Source: Candidatus Sulfotelmatobacter sp. (lineage in GTDB: Bacteria > Acidobacteriota > Terriglobia > Terriglobales > Acidobacteriaceae). From it: a stretch of DNA of 6,220 nucleotides. The stretch lies in assembly GCA_030040725.1 (NCBI GenBank), contig JASHTD010000352.1, forward strand, positions 1 through 6,220, given 5' to 3'. Positions 1-6,220 of this stretch are shown in pieces (position 1 is the first letter of the stretch; each line of letters begins with the position of its first letter). The notes under the pieces are model-generated. The model was not told the origin of the DNA and did not search any database. It saw nothing but the letters and a program-made list of their open reading frames with translations. The translations under genes were made by a program, and so were the position numbers.

Positions 1-42
1 TGGAAGCAGGGCGAATGACCTACAGCGAGAAGGATCCCTTGA

Positions 43-636
43 CTAACGCCGTTCTACGATTGTCGGCATCCATGGATGCAACCGCGGCCACCAGCGGCGA
101 ACGTTCGCGCAATATTCCTGATACTGTTGGCCAAACTTGCCGCGCAGTGTCGGCTCCTCATAAAAAAGTACGAATAGATGGACGCCCAATGCCACAGCAG
201 CGACGGCGGCGATCAGGGCGGGATTTGGATGACCGAAAACAATCCAGAGCCCAACCCAGCCCACGGCAAACCCAAGATACATTGGATTACGAACATATCG
301 GTAAGGGCCAACCACCACCAATCGGCTTGGCGGAATCATGGGCGCAGGGGTGCCGCGGCCGGTCCAACCGAAATCCCAAATGCAGCGCAGTGCGACGGCA
401 AAGCCGAGGATCGACGGAATCGCGGCCAGCCAGCGCCAACTCAGTATTCGCGTGACTGCAACCGTGAAACCGAGCCATCCCGGCAATAACCAGAACCAGA
501 GCGCGAAGAAAGCTGAACCAACAGCGAGAGAGGCCAAGGTTGTAAGCCAGCGAGGAAAATTACCTGAATGCTCTGCTCCATTTGGCAGGACGTCCTCCGA
601 TCGAAGAGGCGTCCGGCGTTCGCTTGTGTTGTCCAT
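43..636 (-). CDS. Isoprenylcysteine carboxyl methyltransferase (ICMT)-like membrane methyltransferase
   Basis: Predicted 197-residue integral-membrane, SAM-dependent methyltransferase of the ICMT/phospholipid methyltransferase group. Hydrophobic segments lie at about residues 31-60, 69-84, 120-137 and 139-158. The diagnostic cofactor-site signature GPYRYVRNPMYLG is at 110-122. A C-terminal block with a YEEP element (159-162) followed by FGQQYQEYCANVRRWWPR is also typical of the family, in which the C-terminal half binds SAM at the membrane face. The length fits bacterial members. The start is supported by an AAGGAG upstream, and the next Met is at residue 100. The gene lies 62 bp downstream of the S41 peptidase on the same strand with no evident terminator between them, so cotranscription is likely. 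Bacteria generally lack prenylated CaaX proteins, so the substrate (lipid, small molecule or protein) cannot be read from the sequence. Family is confident; substrate is unknown. Confidence 0.88.
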   Translation of the reverse strand: MDNTSERRTPLRSEDVLPNGAEHSGNFPRWLTTLASLAVGSAFFALWFWLLPGWLGFTVAVTRILSWRWLAAIPSILGFAVALRCIWDFGWTGRGTPAPMIPPSRLVVVGPYRYVRNPMYLGFAVGWVGLWIVFGHPNPALIAAVAAVALGVHLFVLFYEEPTLRGKFGQQYQEYCANVRRWWPRLHPWMPTIVERR

Positions 637-647
637 GATTCGGTGCT

Positions 648-653
648 CTCCTT
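648..653 (-). promoter_or_regulatory. Ribosome binding site of the ICMT-like gene
   Basis: On the minus strand AAGGAG lies 11 nt before the ATG at 636. The spacing is slightly long but the core is strong. It supports independent translation of this second gene of the probable peptidase-methyltransferase transcript. Confidence 0.6.
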
Positions 654-698
654 TGGCGGCGTAGTTCTCTTACCGCGCCTGGCCGGGCGACCGCGACG

Positions 699-2027
699 CT
701 AATCTTTAGGCCACTCGTATGGGAAAAGTTTCCCGGCATTTTCTGGCGTAAGAGTAACGCCAAGCTCTTGTGCAGCAAGCGACAGCACGGGATCGCGTCC
801 CGACTCCAGATCGTAAGGTTGGGGCAGTGCAATTTCATCGGGCATAACCCCGCTATGTTCGAGGCTCTTGCCATCGCTCATGATCAAGTTGGCGATCGTG
901 ACCTCGGCGCCGTAGTCTACGCCGGAGCTGGCAAAATAATAGCCCGTGGCTTCCATGACGCTGCCTGAAGTCTTGTCGCCGATTACCTTCCCCCGCTTTT
1001 CGAGTTGCATCACGCGCGCGAAAATCTCTGAGGCCGAGGCAGACTCGCTATCGACCAGCACGATAACTTTGCCTGGAAAGTAAATCGGGCGCTCTCTCTT
1101 GGCGATTTCGGCTTCGGTTTTCTTGCGTCCGACCCGATCGAAAAGCTTTACGTCGTGATCAAAAAACATTCCCGCGAGGTACTTGAGGGTCTCGACTGAC
1201 CCGCCGGGATTCCCGCGCAGGTCCACGATCAAACCATCTCCCTTGTGAATCTTCTTGCCGAGTGTATAAAACTCTTCCGCACCGAAGAAAAACCAGGGCA
1301 GCCTGAGGATATTGATGTTGCCCAACTGGATCCACTGCATCCGCATGCGTTGCAGGACATTTTGGTTCTTACGTATTACGTCGTAGCGGACTCCCGCGCC
1401 CGGGCGGTAAGCCAGGTCGGGAGACATGGTGACTTTAGCCTTAATGCCCAGTTTCAGTTTTCCTGTTGCAGGCGAGTCGATCTCAAGCAGGACGTCCGGC
1501 TTGGGATCCAGTATCTGATCCAAATACTCAATGCTTCCGAGGTTTCGCCGGTTAGGAGCAGTTCCGTTGATTGAAATGATCTGCTGGCCCGGCTTTAACC
1601 CCTTCGATTCTGGATCAGAGCCGGGTCGTACTCGTGAAATGAGGCAAGCACTCCACACCATCTGGTAGTCGAAACCAAAATCAAGGTGGTAGGGCCGCGC
1701 CGGGGGTAGGAAACGCGTATGAGAGTCGTTGAGTTCGCTGACAGCAACTGCAATTTGAGTGAGCGCTTCGTTCAACGAGTTCGATTCTGCAATTTTGACA
1801 CGCGCTCTCTGCAGCGTTCCATTCCAATCTAATCCGGTCATCTTCGGATCGTAGTAGAGGCTCTCAATCCCCTTGGAAACGCCGTCAAGAATGCCAAGCG
1901 CCCTTCCTCGGTCAGTGTTCGAGATGGTCCCGGTGGATTTCTGGGGGGTCGTGTCTTGTGCAGGACTACTAACGGCAGCCGCCAACAACGGCAACATGAG
2001 GGAGGCAAAGGCGATCTTTTGCAACAT
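699..2027 (-). CDS. Secreted S41 family peptidase with PDZ domain
   Basis: Predicted exported serine peptidase of 442 residues. The ATG at 2027 is chosen because GGAGGA precedes it and it begins a clean signal peptide (MLQK, hydrophobic core about 5-20, probable cleavage after SPA at 21-23). An in-frame TTG at 2072 would bury the signal. An N-terminal helical S41 segment (about 38-108) ends in NDSHTRFLPP, with Ser102-His103 at the position of the catalytic His of tricorn-like enzymes. A PDZ-like domain spans about 125-200 (GLKPGQQIISINGTAP at 143-158). The catalytic domain (about 230-405) carries DLRGNPGG (269-276) and ESASASEIFA, with Ser331 aligning to the Tsp nucleophile. The Tsp lysine position (GEPTFGK) reads GDKTSGS here, so it is Ser356. 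A Ser/His mechanism is therefore likelier than the CtpA Ser/Lys dyad. This is a probable extracytoplasmic endopeptidase with unknown substrates. It lies upstream of the ICMT-like gene on the same strand. Confidence 0.9.
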   Translation of the reverse strand: MLQKIAFASLMLPLLAAAVSSPAQDTTPQKSTGTISNTDRGRALGILDGVSKGIESLYYDPKMTGLDWNGTLQRARVKIAESNSLNEALTQIAVAVSELNDSHTRFLPPARPYHLDFGFDYQMVWSACLISRVRPGSDPESKGLKPGQQIISINGTAPNRRNLGSIEYLDQILDPKPDVLLEIDSPATGKLKLGIKAKVTMSPDLAYRPGAGVRYDVIRKNQNVLQRMRMQWIQLGNINILRLPWFFFGAEEFYTLGKKIHKGDGLIVDLRGNPGGSVETLKYLAGMFFDHDVKLFDRVGRKKTEAEIAKRERPIYFPGKVIVLVDSESASASEIFARVMQLEKRGKVIGDKTSGSVMEATGYYFASSGVDYGAEVTIANLIMSDGKSLEHSGVMPDEIALPQPYDLESGRDPVLSLAAQELGVTLTPENAGKLFPYEWPKD

Positions 2028-2030
2028 GAG

Positions 2031-2036
2031 TCCTCC
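2031..2036 (-). promoter_or_regulatory. Shine-Dalgarno of the S41 peptidase, deciding its start
   Basis: GGAGGA on the minus strand ends 3 nt before the ATG at 2027. It is strongly complementary to the 16S rRNA tail. Together with the signal peptide that starts at this ATG, it rules out the upstream in-frame TTG at 2072 as the main start. Confidence 0.75.
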
Positions 2037-2044
2037 GTCTGCAA

Positions 2045-2099
2045 CGCAGACAAATAGCACAGCCTCGGCCAACTTGCCACAAGAATCTCGTTGTCTGCG
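2045..2099. repeat. 9-bp inverted repeat upstream of the S41 gene
   Basis: CGCAGACAA at 2045-2053 is the exact reverse complement of TTGTCTGCG at 2091-2099, with a 37-bp spacer. The arms bracket the candidate promoter hexamers of the S41 gene. It could be a pair of regulator half-sites or the base of a leader RNA stem. A 9-bp match at this separation is expected about once by chance in a window of this size, so function is unproven. Confidence 0.3.
2054..2082 (-). promoter_or_regulatory. Candidate promoter of the S41 peptidase
   Basis: On the minus strand TTGTGG (2082-2077) and TGCTAT (2059-2054) are separated by exactly 17 nt. Each matches the sigma-70 consensus at three of six positions. 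Initiation about 7 nt downstream would give a leader of roughly 20 nt carrying the GGAGGA. The spacing and placement are good but the hexamers are weak, so this is only a candidate. Confidence 0.3.
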
Positions 2100-2198
2100 C
2101 GTGCTGAGCGGACTTGGGTGGATCTAAGTTTGGCGTGGAAATCATCGCATGGCGGGCGGCGGACTAGAGAAGAGGGTTGTCGATCAGGACACGCCGTT

Positions 2199-3329
2199 TC
2201 AGCTGGCGGCTTGGTCGCTTGTAACCGTGGCGGGAGATTGAGACTTCGAGGGATGGGAACTCATTTCATGGTGTGCGGCTTCGAGATCGAAATGCAGGGA
2301 ATCGAGCACTGTTGTCGGCATTTCTGTGCCCCAGGTTTCCATGTCTTCTTCCGTCCAGCTACCGTTCAGGCGGATGGCGCCGGTGATGTCTTCAGGAAAC
2401 GCCTGCCGGTAATCGCCTTCGCGGATGAGAATATCTCCCATCAGCCGCCCAGTGTGCATGTCAAAAACGCGGCGGCTGGCTTGTCCCCCCGAGTTGGTCA
2501 GGCACAGTAGAACCTCGCCGTCGTTGCCGAAATTTTCGCGGTGATACCAGGCTTGCGGCGCGTCGATTTTGGGATGATGACGCCGGGGGCGTTTGTGCTG
2601 TTCCGGTTCGATCGCCTGCATTTCATTGGCGGGATTGAAATATAAAATTCGCTGGCAGGAATCGCACACCACGGTTTGTTGCCCGGTGCGCACCTCGTTA
2701 TAGGTTTGCGGACGAAGCATGACCTGGCAAGCCATGCATTTGTGGTCGCGGACTTCCGAGATGCCGCTGCCGCGGAATTTGGAAACTCGCTCGTAATGCC
2801 GCAGCAAATCCTCGGTCACGCCAGCACGCAATTGATCGCGTTTAGCGCGCCATTCCGCTAGCTGCTTTTCATCTTCGGCGGTGCGCTCGCGAGCCGCGGC
2901 TTTCTCTTTCTCAATCTCGGCAGTCTCCGCCTTCAGTTCGTTTTGGGCCGCTTTTACTTCTTTCTCACGCGCGTCGGCGGTGAGCATCAACTCGAGAATC
3001 TTGTCTTCAGTCGCCGTGATTTCCTTTTCGGCGAATTGAATCTCGTGCAGCAGCGCCTTGTACTGATCATTCGTCTTTACGTCGAGGGATTGGTCGCGGT
3101 ATTTGGAGATTTTTCCGCGCAGGTCGGTAATGGCAGTCTCATGCTTGCGGCGGGTAGCTTCGTCGGCTTTCACGGCGGTCTGGGCTTTTTCCAGTTGCGC
3201 CTTCGTCCCAGCCAGTTTTTGCTCGATTGCCGCGACGCGCTTAGGAAGTTCGGCGATTTCCTCGTGCAGGCGACGGATTTCCTTATCCGCATCTTGCAGG
3301 CGCAGCAGATTTTCGATTTCTGGAAGCAT
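2199..3329 (-). CDS. Coiled-coil C4 zinc-ribbon protein (COG1579/DUF164 type) with C-terminal extension
   Basis: Predicted cytoplasmic protein of 376 residues. Residues 1-185 are rich in Glu, Lys, Ala and Leu in heptad-like order and should form a long antiparallel coiled coil. The family-typical element VKTNDQYKALLHEI is at 84-97. A zinc ribbon follows, with CxxC at Cys198/Cys201 and CxxC at Cys222/Cys225, ending in the characteristic RILYFNP. Family members usually stop near this point, at roughly 230-250 residues, and are thought to act in nucleic-acid- or translation-related roles that remain poorly defined. Here about 137 further residues follow: a basic linker (KRPRRHHPK, 246-254), a segment rich in aromatic and acidic residues (about 258-350) that I do not recognise, and a Ser-rich tail. 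The start MLPEIENLLRLQ matches family N termini, although the Shine-Dalgarno is weak. The gene is divergent from the peptidase at 3537. Confidence 0.87.
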   Translation of the reverse strand: MLPEIENLLRLQDADKEIRRLHEEIAELPKRVAAIEQKLAGTKAQLEKAQTAVKADEATRRKHETAITDLRGKISKYRDQSLDVKTNDQYKALLHEIQFAEKEITATEDKILELMLTADAREKEVKAAQNELKAETAEIEKEKAAARERTAEDEKQLAEWRAKRDQLRAGVTEDLLRHYERVSKFRGSGISEVRDHKCMACQVMLRPQTYNEVRTGQQTVVCDSCQRILYFNPANEMQAIEPEQHKRPRRHHPKIDAPQAWYHRENFGNDGEVLLCLTNSGGQASRRVFDMHTGRLMGDILIREGDYRQAFPEDITGAIRLNGSWTEEDMETWGTEMPTTVLDSLHFDLEAAHHEMSSHPSKSQSPATVTSDQAAS

Positions 3330-3348
3330 CCGGAAGGACTCAATTTCG

Positions 3349-3357
3349 ATTCTATCA
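3349..3357 (-). promoter_or_regulatory. Extended -10 promoter candidate for the zinc-ribbon gene
   Basis: On the minus strand TGATAGAAT forms a TGn extension plus TAGAAT, which matches TATAAT at five of six positions. No good -35 lies 17-18 nt upstream, which is tolerable for an extended -10 promoter. The -10 ends 19 nt before the ATG at 3329, so the leader would be only about 12 nt. This agrees with the lack of a clear Shine-Dalgarno there. Confidence 0.4.
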
Positions 3358-3527
3358 CGCGTAAACGCGGCATTCCCGGCGACGTTCGACGCTAACCATC
3401 TCCGGGTTCGGGCGTCGATCTATGTGCCTTTGCGGGTGTAAACTCTTTCGTTCGACTCTGCGTGGTTTAGGAGTGGGCTCGGTGCCGACAAACTGACCTG
3501 CTCTCCGTTTCTTCAATTTCTTACTTC

Positions 3528-3531
3528 GGGG
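3528..3531 (+). promoter_or_regulatory. Weak ribosome binding site supporting the GTG start of DPP IV
   Basis: GGGG at 3528-3531 lies 5 nt before GTG at 3537. An ATG at 3535 overlaps that GTG but is followed at once by TGA, so it cannot be the gene start. Confidence 0.4.
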
Positions 3532-3536
3532 TTCAT

Positions 3537-5759
3537 GTGAAAAGAAATCTTTGGATTTGCCTTATCGTGTCCGCTCTCTGCTGCATTGCTGCGCCGCTCT
3601 GGGGGCAATCGTCCCCAACCAAACCCCTCACGATTGAGGAAATTTTTGCTCCCGGCGGTCTGGCGGGACGCGGTCCAGAAGATATGGAGTGGAGTCCGGA
3701 CGGCACCAAACTCTCCTACGTTCAGCGCAACGACGAAGGCGAGCAGGGCGAGTTGTGGTATGTGGACGCCGCGACCGGCGAGAAAAAAGTTTTGCTAAGC
3801 GCGGCCAAGCTGGCTTCGCTTGCGCCCGACTACGAGAAAATCAAGAATGAGCGCGAAAGGGAGCGCGTTACGCGCTATCACGTGGCAGCATACGTCTGGA
3901 CTCCGGATTCGAAGCGGTTGCTGTTCGATGCTCACGGCCAGCTGTGGCTTTTTGACATAGCAACCAGCACCGCGGTGCAGTTCACTTCCGCGCCCGATCC
4001 CAGCATCGATCCCAAGTTTTCTCCCGACGGAAGCCACGTTTCCTATGTACGCCAGCACAACCTGTATGTGCGTCCCGTCTCCGGCAAGGAAGAAAAGCAG
4101 CTCACCAAAGACACGGGAAACGAACTGCTCAACGGCGATATCGACTGGGTCTACGCCGAGGAATTGTCAGTGCGCAGCAACTATTTCTGGTCGCCCGACA
4201 GCAAGCAGATCGTTTTTCTGCACATGGATGAGACGAAGGTTCCACCATATCCGATTGACAATCTGATCCCCACGCAACCGACGGTGGATTATCAGAAGTA
4301 TCCCAAAGTTGGCGATCCGAACCCCGTCGTCAAGCTGGGCGTGGCAGATGCCGAGAAAGGCAAAGTTCGCTGGATAACGCTAACCAATGACGAAGATACT
4401 TACATCCCACGTTTTGGATGGGTCCGCGATGGAATCCTCTGGGCGGAATTGCTGAATCGCAACCAGGACCAGATGGATTTGTTTTTTATCGATGCGAAGT
4501 CGGGGAAATCAACCAAAGTGCTCACCGAAACTACTCCCGGCGCATGGATCAACGTCAATGATGATTTCCGCATATTGAAATCGGGCGATCGTTTCTTGTG
4601 GTCGAGTTGGCGCGACGGGAACACGCAGTTGTATCTCTACAGCTTCGACAAGCAGAATCCGCTCGCGGCAGAAGCCAAGCTGGAAAATCAAATTACCCGC
4701 GGCGATTTCGAGGTGCTCGGCGTGGAGGGAGTCGACGAAGGTTCGGGCACAATCTTTTTCTCGTGCAACAAAAATGATCCGCGGCAGCGGCAGATTTATT
4801 CGAGCAAACTGGATGGAAGCGGCATGCAGCGGGTTACTCCGGGTGAAGGGATGTATTCAGCCCAGTTTGCCGACGACGCCCGGCACTACGAACAGATGTT
4901 TGTTGGGCCGGTCACTGCGCCCCGCATTTCGCTTTGCTCCGTCGGGGGCTCCTGCACTTCTATCTGGAAGGGGCGTGATGAAGTGGCAGAGTACGGCCTG
5001 CGTGCTCCAAAATATCTTGAATTCAAAGCCGACGATGGTACCACCTTGTACGGCCGTTTGCTGCTGCCTGAGAATCCGCCGGTCAACGGCAAGATTCCGC
5101 TGATCATCAACATTTACGGAGGCCCTGCGGCGCAAATGGTGTTGAAAGAATTAGAGAATCCGTTTGATGAGGTTCTTTCCCGCCAGGGCTTCGCGATTTT
5201 TGCCGTCGACAACCGCGGCACACCGAACCGTGATCGCAAATTCCAGACCACGATTCGTCATGAGTTCGGCGCGATCGAACTGAAAGATCAACTTACTGCG
5301 CTAGACCAGCTTCTTGCTGACTATCCTCAGCTTGATAAGAATCGCATTGGTATCTGGGGATGGTCGAACGGCGGCTCGATGACTGTCTACGCCATGACCC
5401 ATACCGATCGCTTTCGAGCCGGGGTGGCGGTTGCGCCGGTCACCGACCAGATCAACTACGACAGCATCTATACCGAGCGCTACATGGGCCAGCTGAAAGA
5501 TGATAAAGAAGGCTACGCTCAATCGGATGTTACGACGGATGCCGCCAAACTCCACGGCGCGCTGTTACTGGCTCATGGCACCGGAGACGACAATGTGCAC
5601 TTCCAGAACAGCATGCAGATGATCAATGCATTGATCAACGCCGGAAAACCATTCGAACTGATGATCTATCCGAACAAGACTCACAGCATCTCCGGCAGCG
5701 AGGCGCGCGATCACCTGTTCCACATGATCGACAATCACTTTCAACGGGAGCTGAAGTAA
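3537..5759 (+). CDS. Secreted dipeptidyl-peptidase IV (S9B prolyl oligopeptidase family)
   Basis: Predicted exported serine exopeptidase of 740 residues that releases N-terminal dipeptides, typically X-Pro or X-Ala, from peptides. The start is GTG. It begins a signal peptide (KR at 2-3, hydrophobic core 5-21, probable cleavage near Gly23/Gln24), and the next Met is at residue 50. A beta-propeller spans about 45-470, with WSPDG-type blade repeats at 52-56 and 162-165. DWVYAEEL at 203-210 keeps Glu208 and Glu209, equivalent to the human DPP IV Glu205/Glu206 pair that binds the substrate amino terminus. The alpha/beta-hydrolase domain (about 495-740) has oxyanion Tyr527 (NIYGGP), nucleophile Ser610 (GWSNGG), YTERYMG (645-651), Asp684 (GTGDDNVHF) and His716 (YPNKTHSI). 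Triad and Glu pair are all intact, so activity is expected. The length matches bacterial DPP IV. A GNAT gene follows after 25 bp. Likely periplasmic; the specific diet or role is not evident. Confidence 0.95.
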   Translation: MKRNLWICLIVSALCCIAAPLWGQSSPTKPLTIEEIFAPGGLAGRGPEDMEWSPDGTKLSYVQRNDEGEQGELWYVDAATGEKKVLLSAAKLASLAPDYEKIKNERERERVTRYHVAAYVWTPDSKRLLFDAHGQLWLFDIATSTAVQFTSAPDPSIDPKFSPDGSHVSYVRQHNLYVRPVSGKEEKQLTKDTGNELLNGDIDWVYAEELSVRSNYFWSPDSKQIVFLHMDETKVPPYPIDNLIPTQPTVDYQKYPKVGDPNPVVKLGVADAEKGKVRWITLTNDEDTYIPRFGWVRDGILWAELLNRNQDQMDLFFIDAKSGKSTKVLTETTPGAWINVNDDFRILKSGDRFLWSSWRDGNTQLYLYSFDKQNPLAAEAKLENQITRGDFEVLGVEGVDEGSGTIFFSCNKNDPRQRQIYSSKLDGSGMQRVTPGEGMYSAQFADDARHYEQMFVGPVTAPRISLCSVGGSCTSIWKGRDEVAEYGLRAPKYLEFKADDGTTLYGRLLLPENPPVNGKIPLIINIYGGPAAQMVLKELENPFDEVLSRQGFAIFAVDNRGTPNRDRKFQTTIRHEFGAIELKDQLTALDQLLADYPQLDKNRIGIWGWSNGGSMTVYAMTHTDRFRAGVAVAPVTDQINYDSIYTERYMGQLKDDKEGYAQSDVTTDAAKLHGALLLAHGTGDDNVHFQNSMQMINALINAGKPFELMIYPNKTHSISGSEARDHLFHMIDNHFQRELK

Positions 5760-5784
5760 AAATAGCGTATGAATCAGGGCGTCG

Positions 5785-6220
5785 ATGAAGACAGAAGGTG
5801 ACCTGCTCCTGCAAGGAAAATCTGTCCGACTGGAGCCCCTTGAGCATCGTCATGCGGATGGACTGGCAGCCGCCGCAGCCGCCGATCCTTCGCTGTACCG
5901 ACTGAGTCCAGTTCCGCAGGGTAAAGACGAAGCCAGGCGATATATCGATACTGCGCTATCGTGGGCCGAGGCGGGAACAGCCGTGCCGTTTGCCGTCGTG
6001 CGGGTTGCTGAAGAGTCGGTGATCGGCTCGACCCGTTTCTGGAACATCGAACGGTGGCCCTGGCCGCAAGGCCACCCCCGACATGGCCGAACGGCTCCCG
6101 ATGCCTGTGAGATCGGTTATACGTGGTTTACAAGTTTGGCTATTCGCACCGCTGCAAACACGGAATCGAAGTTTCTGATGCTGCGACACGCATTCGAAGA
6201 GTGGGAAGTCTTCCGAGTCT
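5785..6220 (+). CDS. GNAT acetyltransferase, RimJ/RimL type (3' truncated by window edge)
   Basis: The first 145 codons of a predicted acetyl-CoA-dependent N-acetyltransferase; the frame runs open off the right edge. The N terminus shows the family opening LQGKSVRLEPLEHRHADGL (9-27), then a six-Ala run. Strand segments VPFAVVR (about 67-73) and VIGSTRFWNIE (79-89) follow. EIGYTWF (109-115) and RTAANTESKFLMLRHAFE (121-138) are the typical RimJ/RimL-like core just before the acetyl-CoA-binding region, whose end is missing. A Pro/Gly/His-rich loop at about 91-107 separates the two strands. The ATG at 5785 has only a weak AGGG upstream; the nearby ATG at 5769 is out of frame and stops after ten codons. 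The gene lies 25 bp after DPP IV with no terminator, so cotranscription is likely. The substrate could be a protein N terminus or a small amine and cannot be told from this part. Confidence 0.85.
   Translation, partial: MKTEGDLLLQGKSVRLEPLEHRHADGLAAAAAADPSLYRLSPVPQGKDEARRYIDTALSWAEAGTAVPFAVVRVAEESVIGSTRFWNIERWPWPQGHPRHGRTAPDACEIGYTWFTSLAIRTAANTESKFLMLRHAFEEWEVFRV

Larger units (their letters stand above)
2028..2198. other. Intergenic gap between zinc-ribbon and S41 genes
   Basis: This is 171 bp between two minus-strand genes. It holds the S41 ribosome binding site, the weak candidate promoter and the 9-bp inverted repeat. I see no stem followed by a T run that would end the zinc-ribbon transcript, so readthrough into the peptidase gene is possible. 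The open frames that cross it are short and lack family features. Confidence 0.6.
3330..3536. other. Divergent intergenic region between zinc-ribbon and DPP IV genes
   Basis: These 207 bp must contain promoters for both directions. The minus-strand extended -10 is near 3353. For the plus strand I find only a weak TAAACT (3439-3444) without a good -35, so I assign no promoter. A 7-bp inverted repeat, TCGACGC (3386-3392) with GCGTCGA (3412-3418), and an 8-bp direct repeat CGTTCGAC (3383-3390 and 3449-3456) are present; both could be chance. The last 30 bases before the ribosome binding site are strikingly pyrimidine-rich. No convincing gene lies here. Confidence 0.5.

Noticed and set aside
15..664. 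Several plus-strand open frames of 100-146 codons opposite the methyltransferase gene
   Set aside because: They are Arg/Pro/Ser-rich, have no family features, and lie antisense to a gene with clear motifs; shadows of its GC-rich codons.
662..698. GC-rich stem between the S41 and ICMT-like genes as a terminator
   Set aside because: The best stem is about 4 bp (CGCC/GGCG) with no following U tract; cotranscription is the simpler reading.
2028..2072. Upstream TTG start adding 15 residues to the S41 peptidase
   Set aside because: It would place VLFVCVADGGL ahead of a proper signal peptide and ignore the strong GGAGGA next to the ATG at 2027.
2132..2195. GGCGTG/CACGCC inverted repeat as a terminator after the zinc-ribbon gene
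   Set aside because: Only 6 bp with a 52-nt loop and no T run on the minus strand.
2943..3441. Plus-strand open frames of 112-150 codons opposite the coiled-coil region
   Set aside because: They are antisense to the zinc-ribbon gene, and their hydrophobic composition is the expected complement of Glu/Lys-rich codons.
5364..5375. GWSNGG in place of GWSYGG at the DPP IV nucleophile
   Set aside because: Asn after the nucleophile is, to my knowledge, found in other bacterial DPP IV enzymes; all other catalytic residues are present, so it does not suggest loss of function.
5769..5801. Ten-codon ORF between DPP IV and GNAT genes
   Set aside because: No ribosome binding site of note and it overlaps the GNAT start out of frame; probably chance.

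Overview
The window holds five genes in two divergent groups. It looks like ordinary chromosomal sequence from a moderately GC-rich, free-living bacterium with an active secretory pathway. Secreted S41 and S9B peptidases, a COG1579-type zinc-ribbon protein and an ICMT-like membrane methyltransferase together would fit Acidobacteriota. That placement rests on general impression, not on a marker gene, and is tentative. I see no RNA genes, insertion sequences, CRISPR arrays, phage genes or obvious foreign base composition.

Minus strand, in order of transcription: a coiled-coil/C4 zinc-ribbon protein (3329 to 2199) with an unusual C-terminal extension of about 137 residues; a 171-bp gap; a secreted S41 family peptidase with a PDZ domain (2027 to 699); a 62-bp gap; and a small integral-membrane methyltransferase of the isoprenylcysteine/phospholipid methyltransferase group (636 to 43). 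The peptidase and methyltransferase are probably cotranscribed. The zinc-ribbon gene has its own candidate extended -10 promoter, and the peptidase has a weaker candidate promoter in the 171-bp gap.

Plus strand: a secreted dipeptidyl-peptidase IV (S9B) of 740 residues (3537 to 5759) that starts at GTG. After 25 bp comes a GNAT acetyltransferase of the RimJ/RimL type (from 5785), cut by the right edge of the window. These two are probably cotranscribed. The 207-bp divergent region between the two groups should hold the promoters for both directions.

Functionally, the two exported peptidases suggest extracytoplasmic peptide breakdown: the S9B enzyme removes N-terminal dipeptides and the S41 enzyme is a probable endopeptidase. 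The other three genes do not join them into a recognisable pathway. I found no convincing evidence of a novel multi-gene system. The points most worth checking are the zinc-ribbon C-terminal extension and the S41 active site, which lacks the CtpA/Tsp-type lysine.
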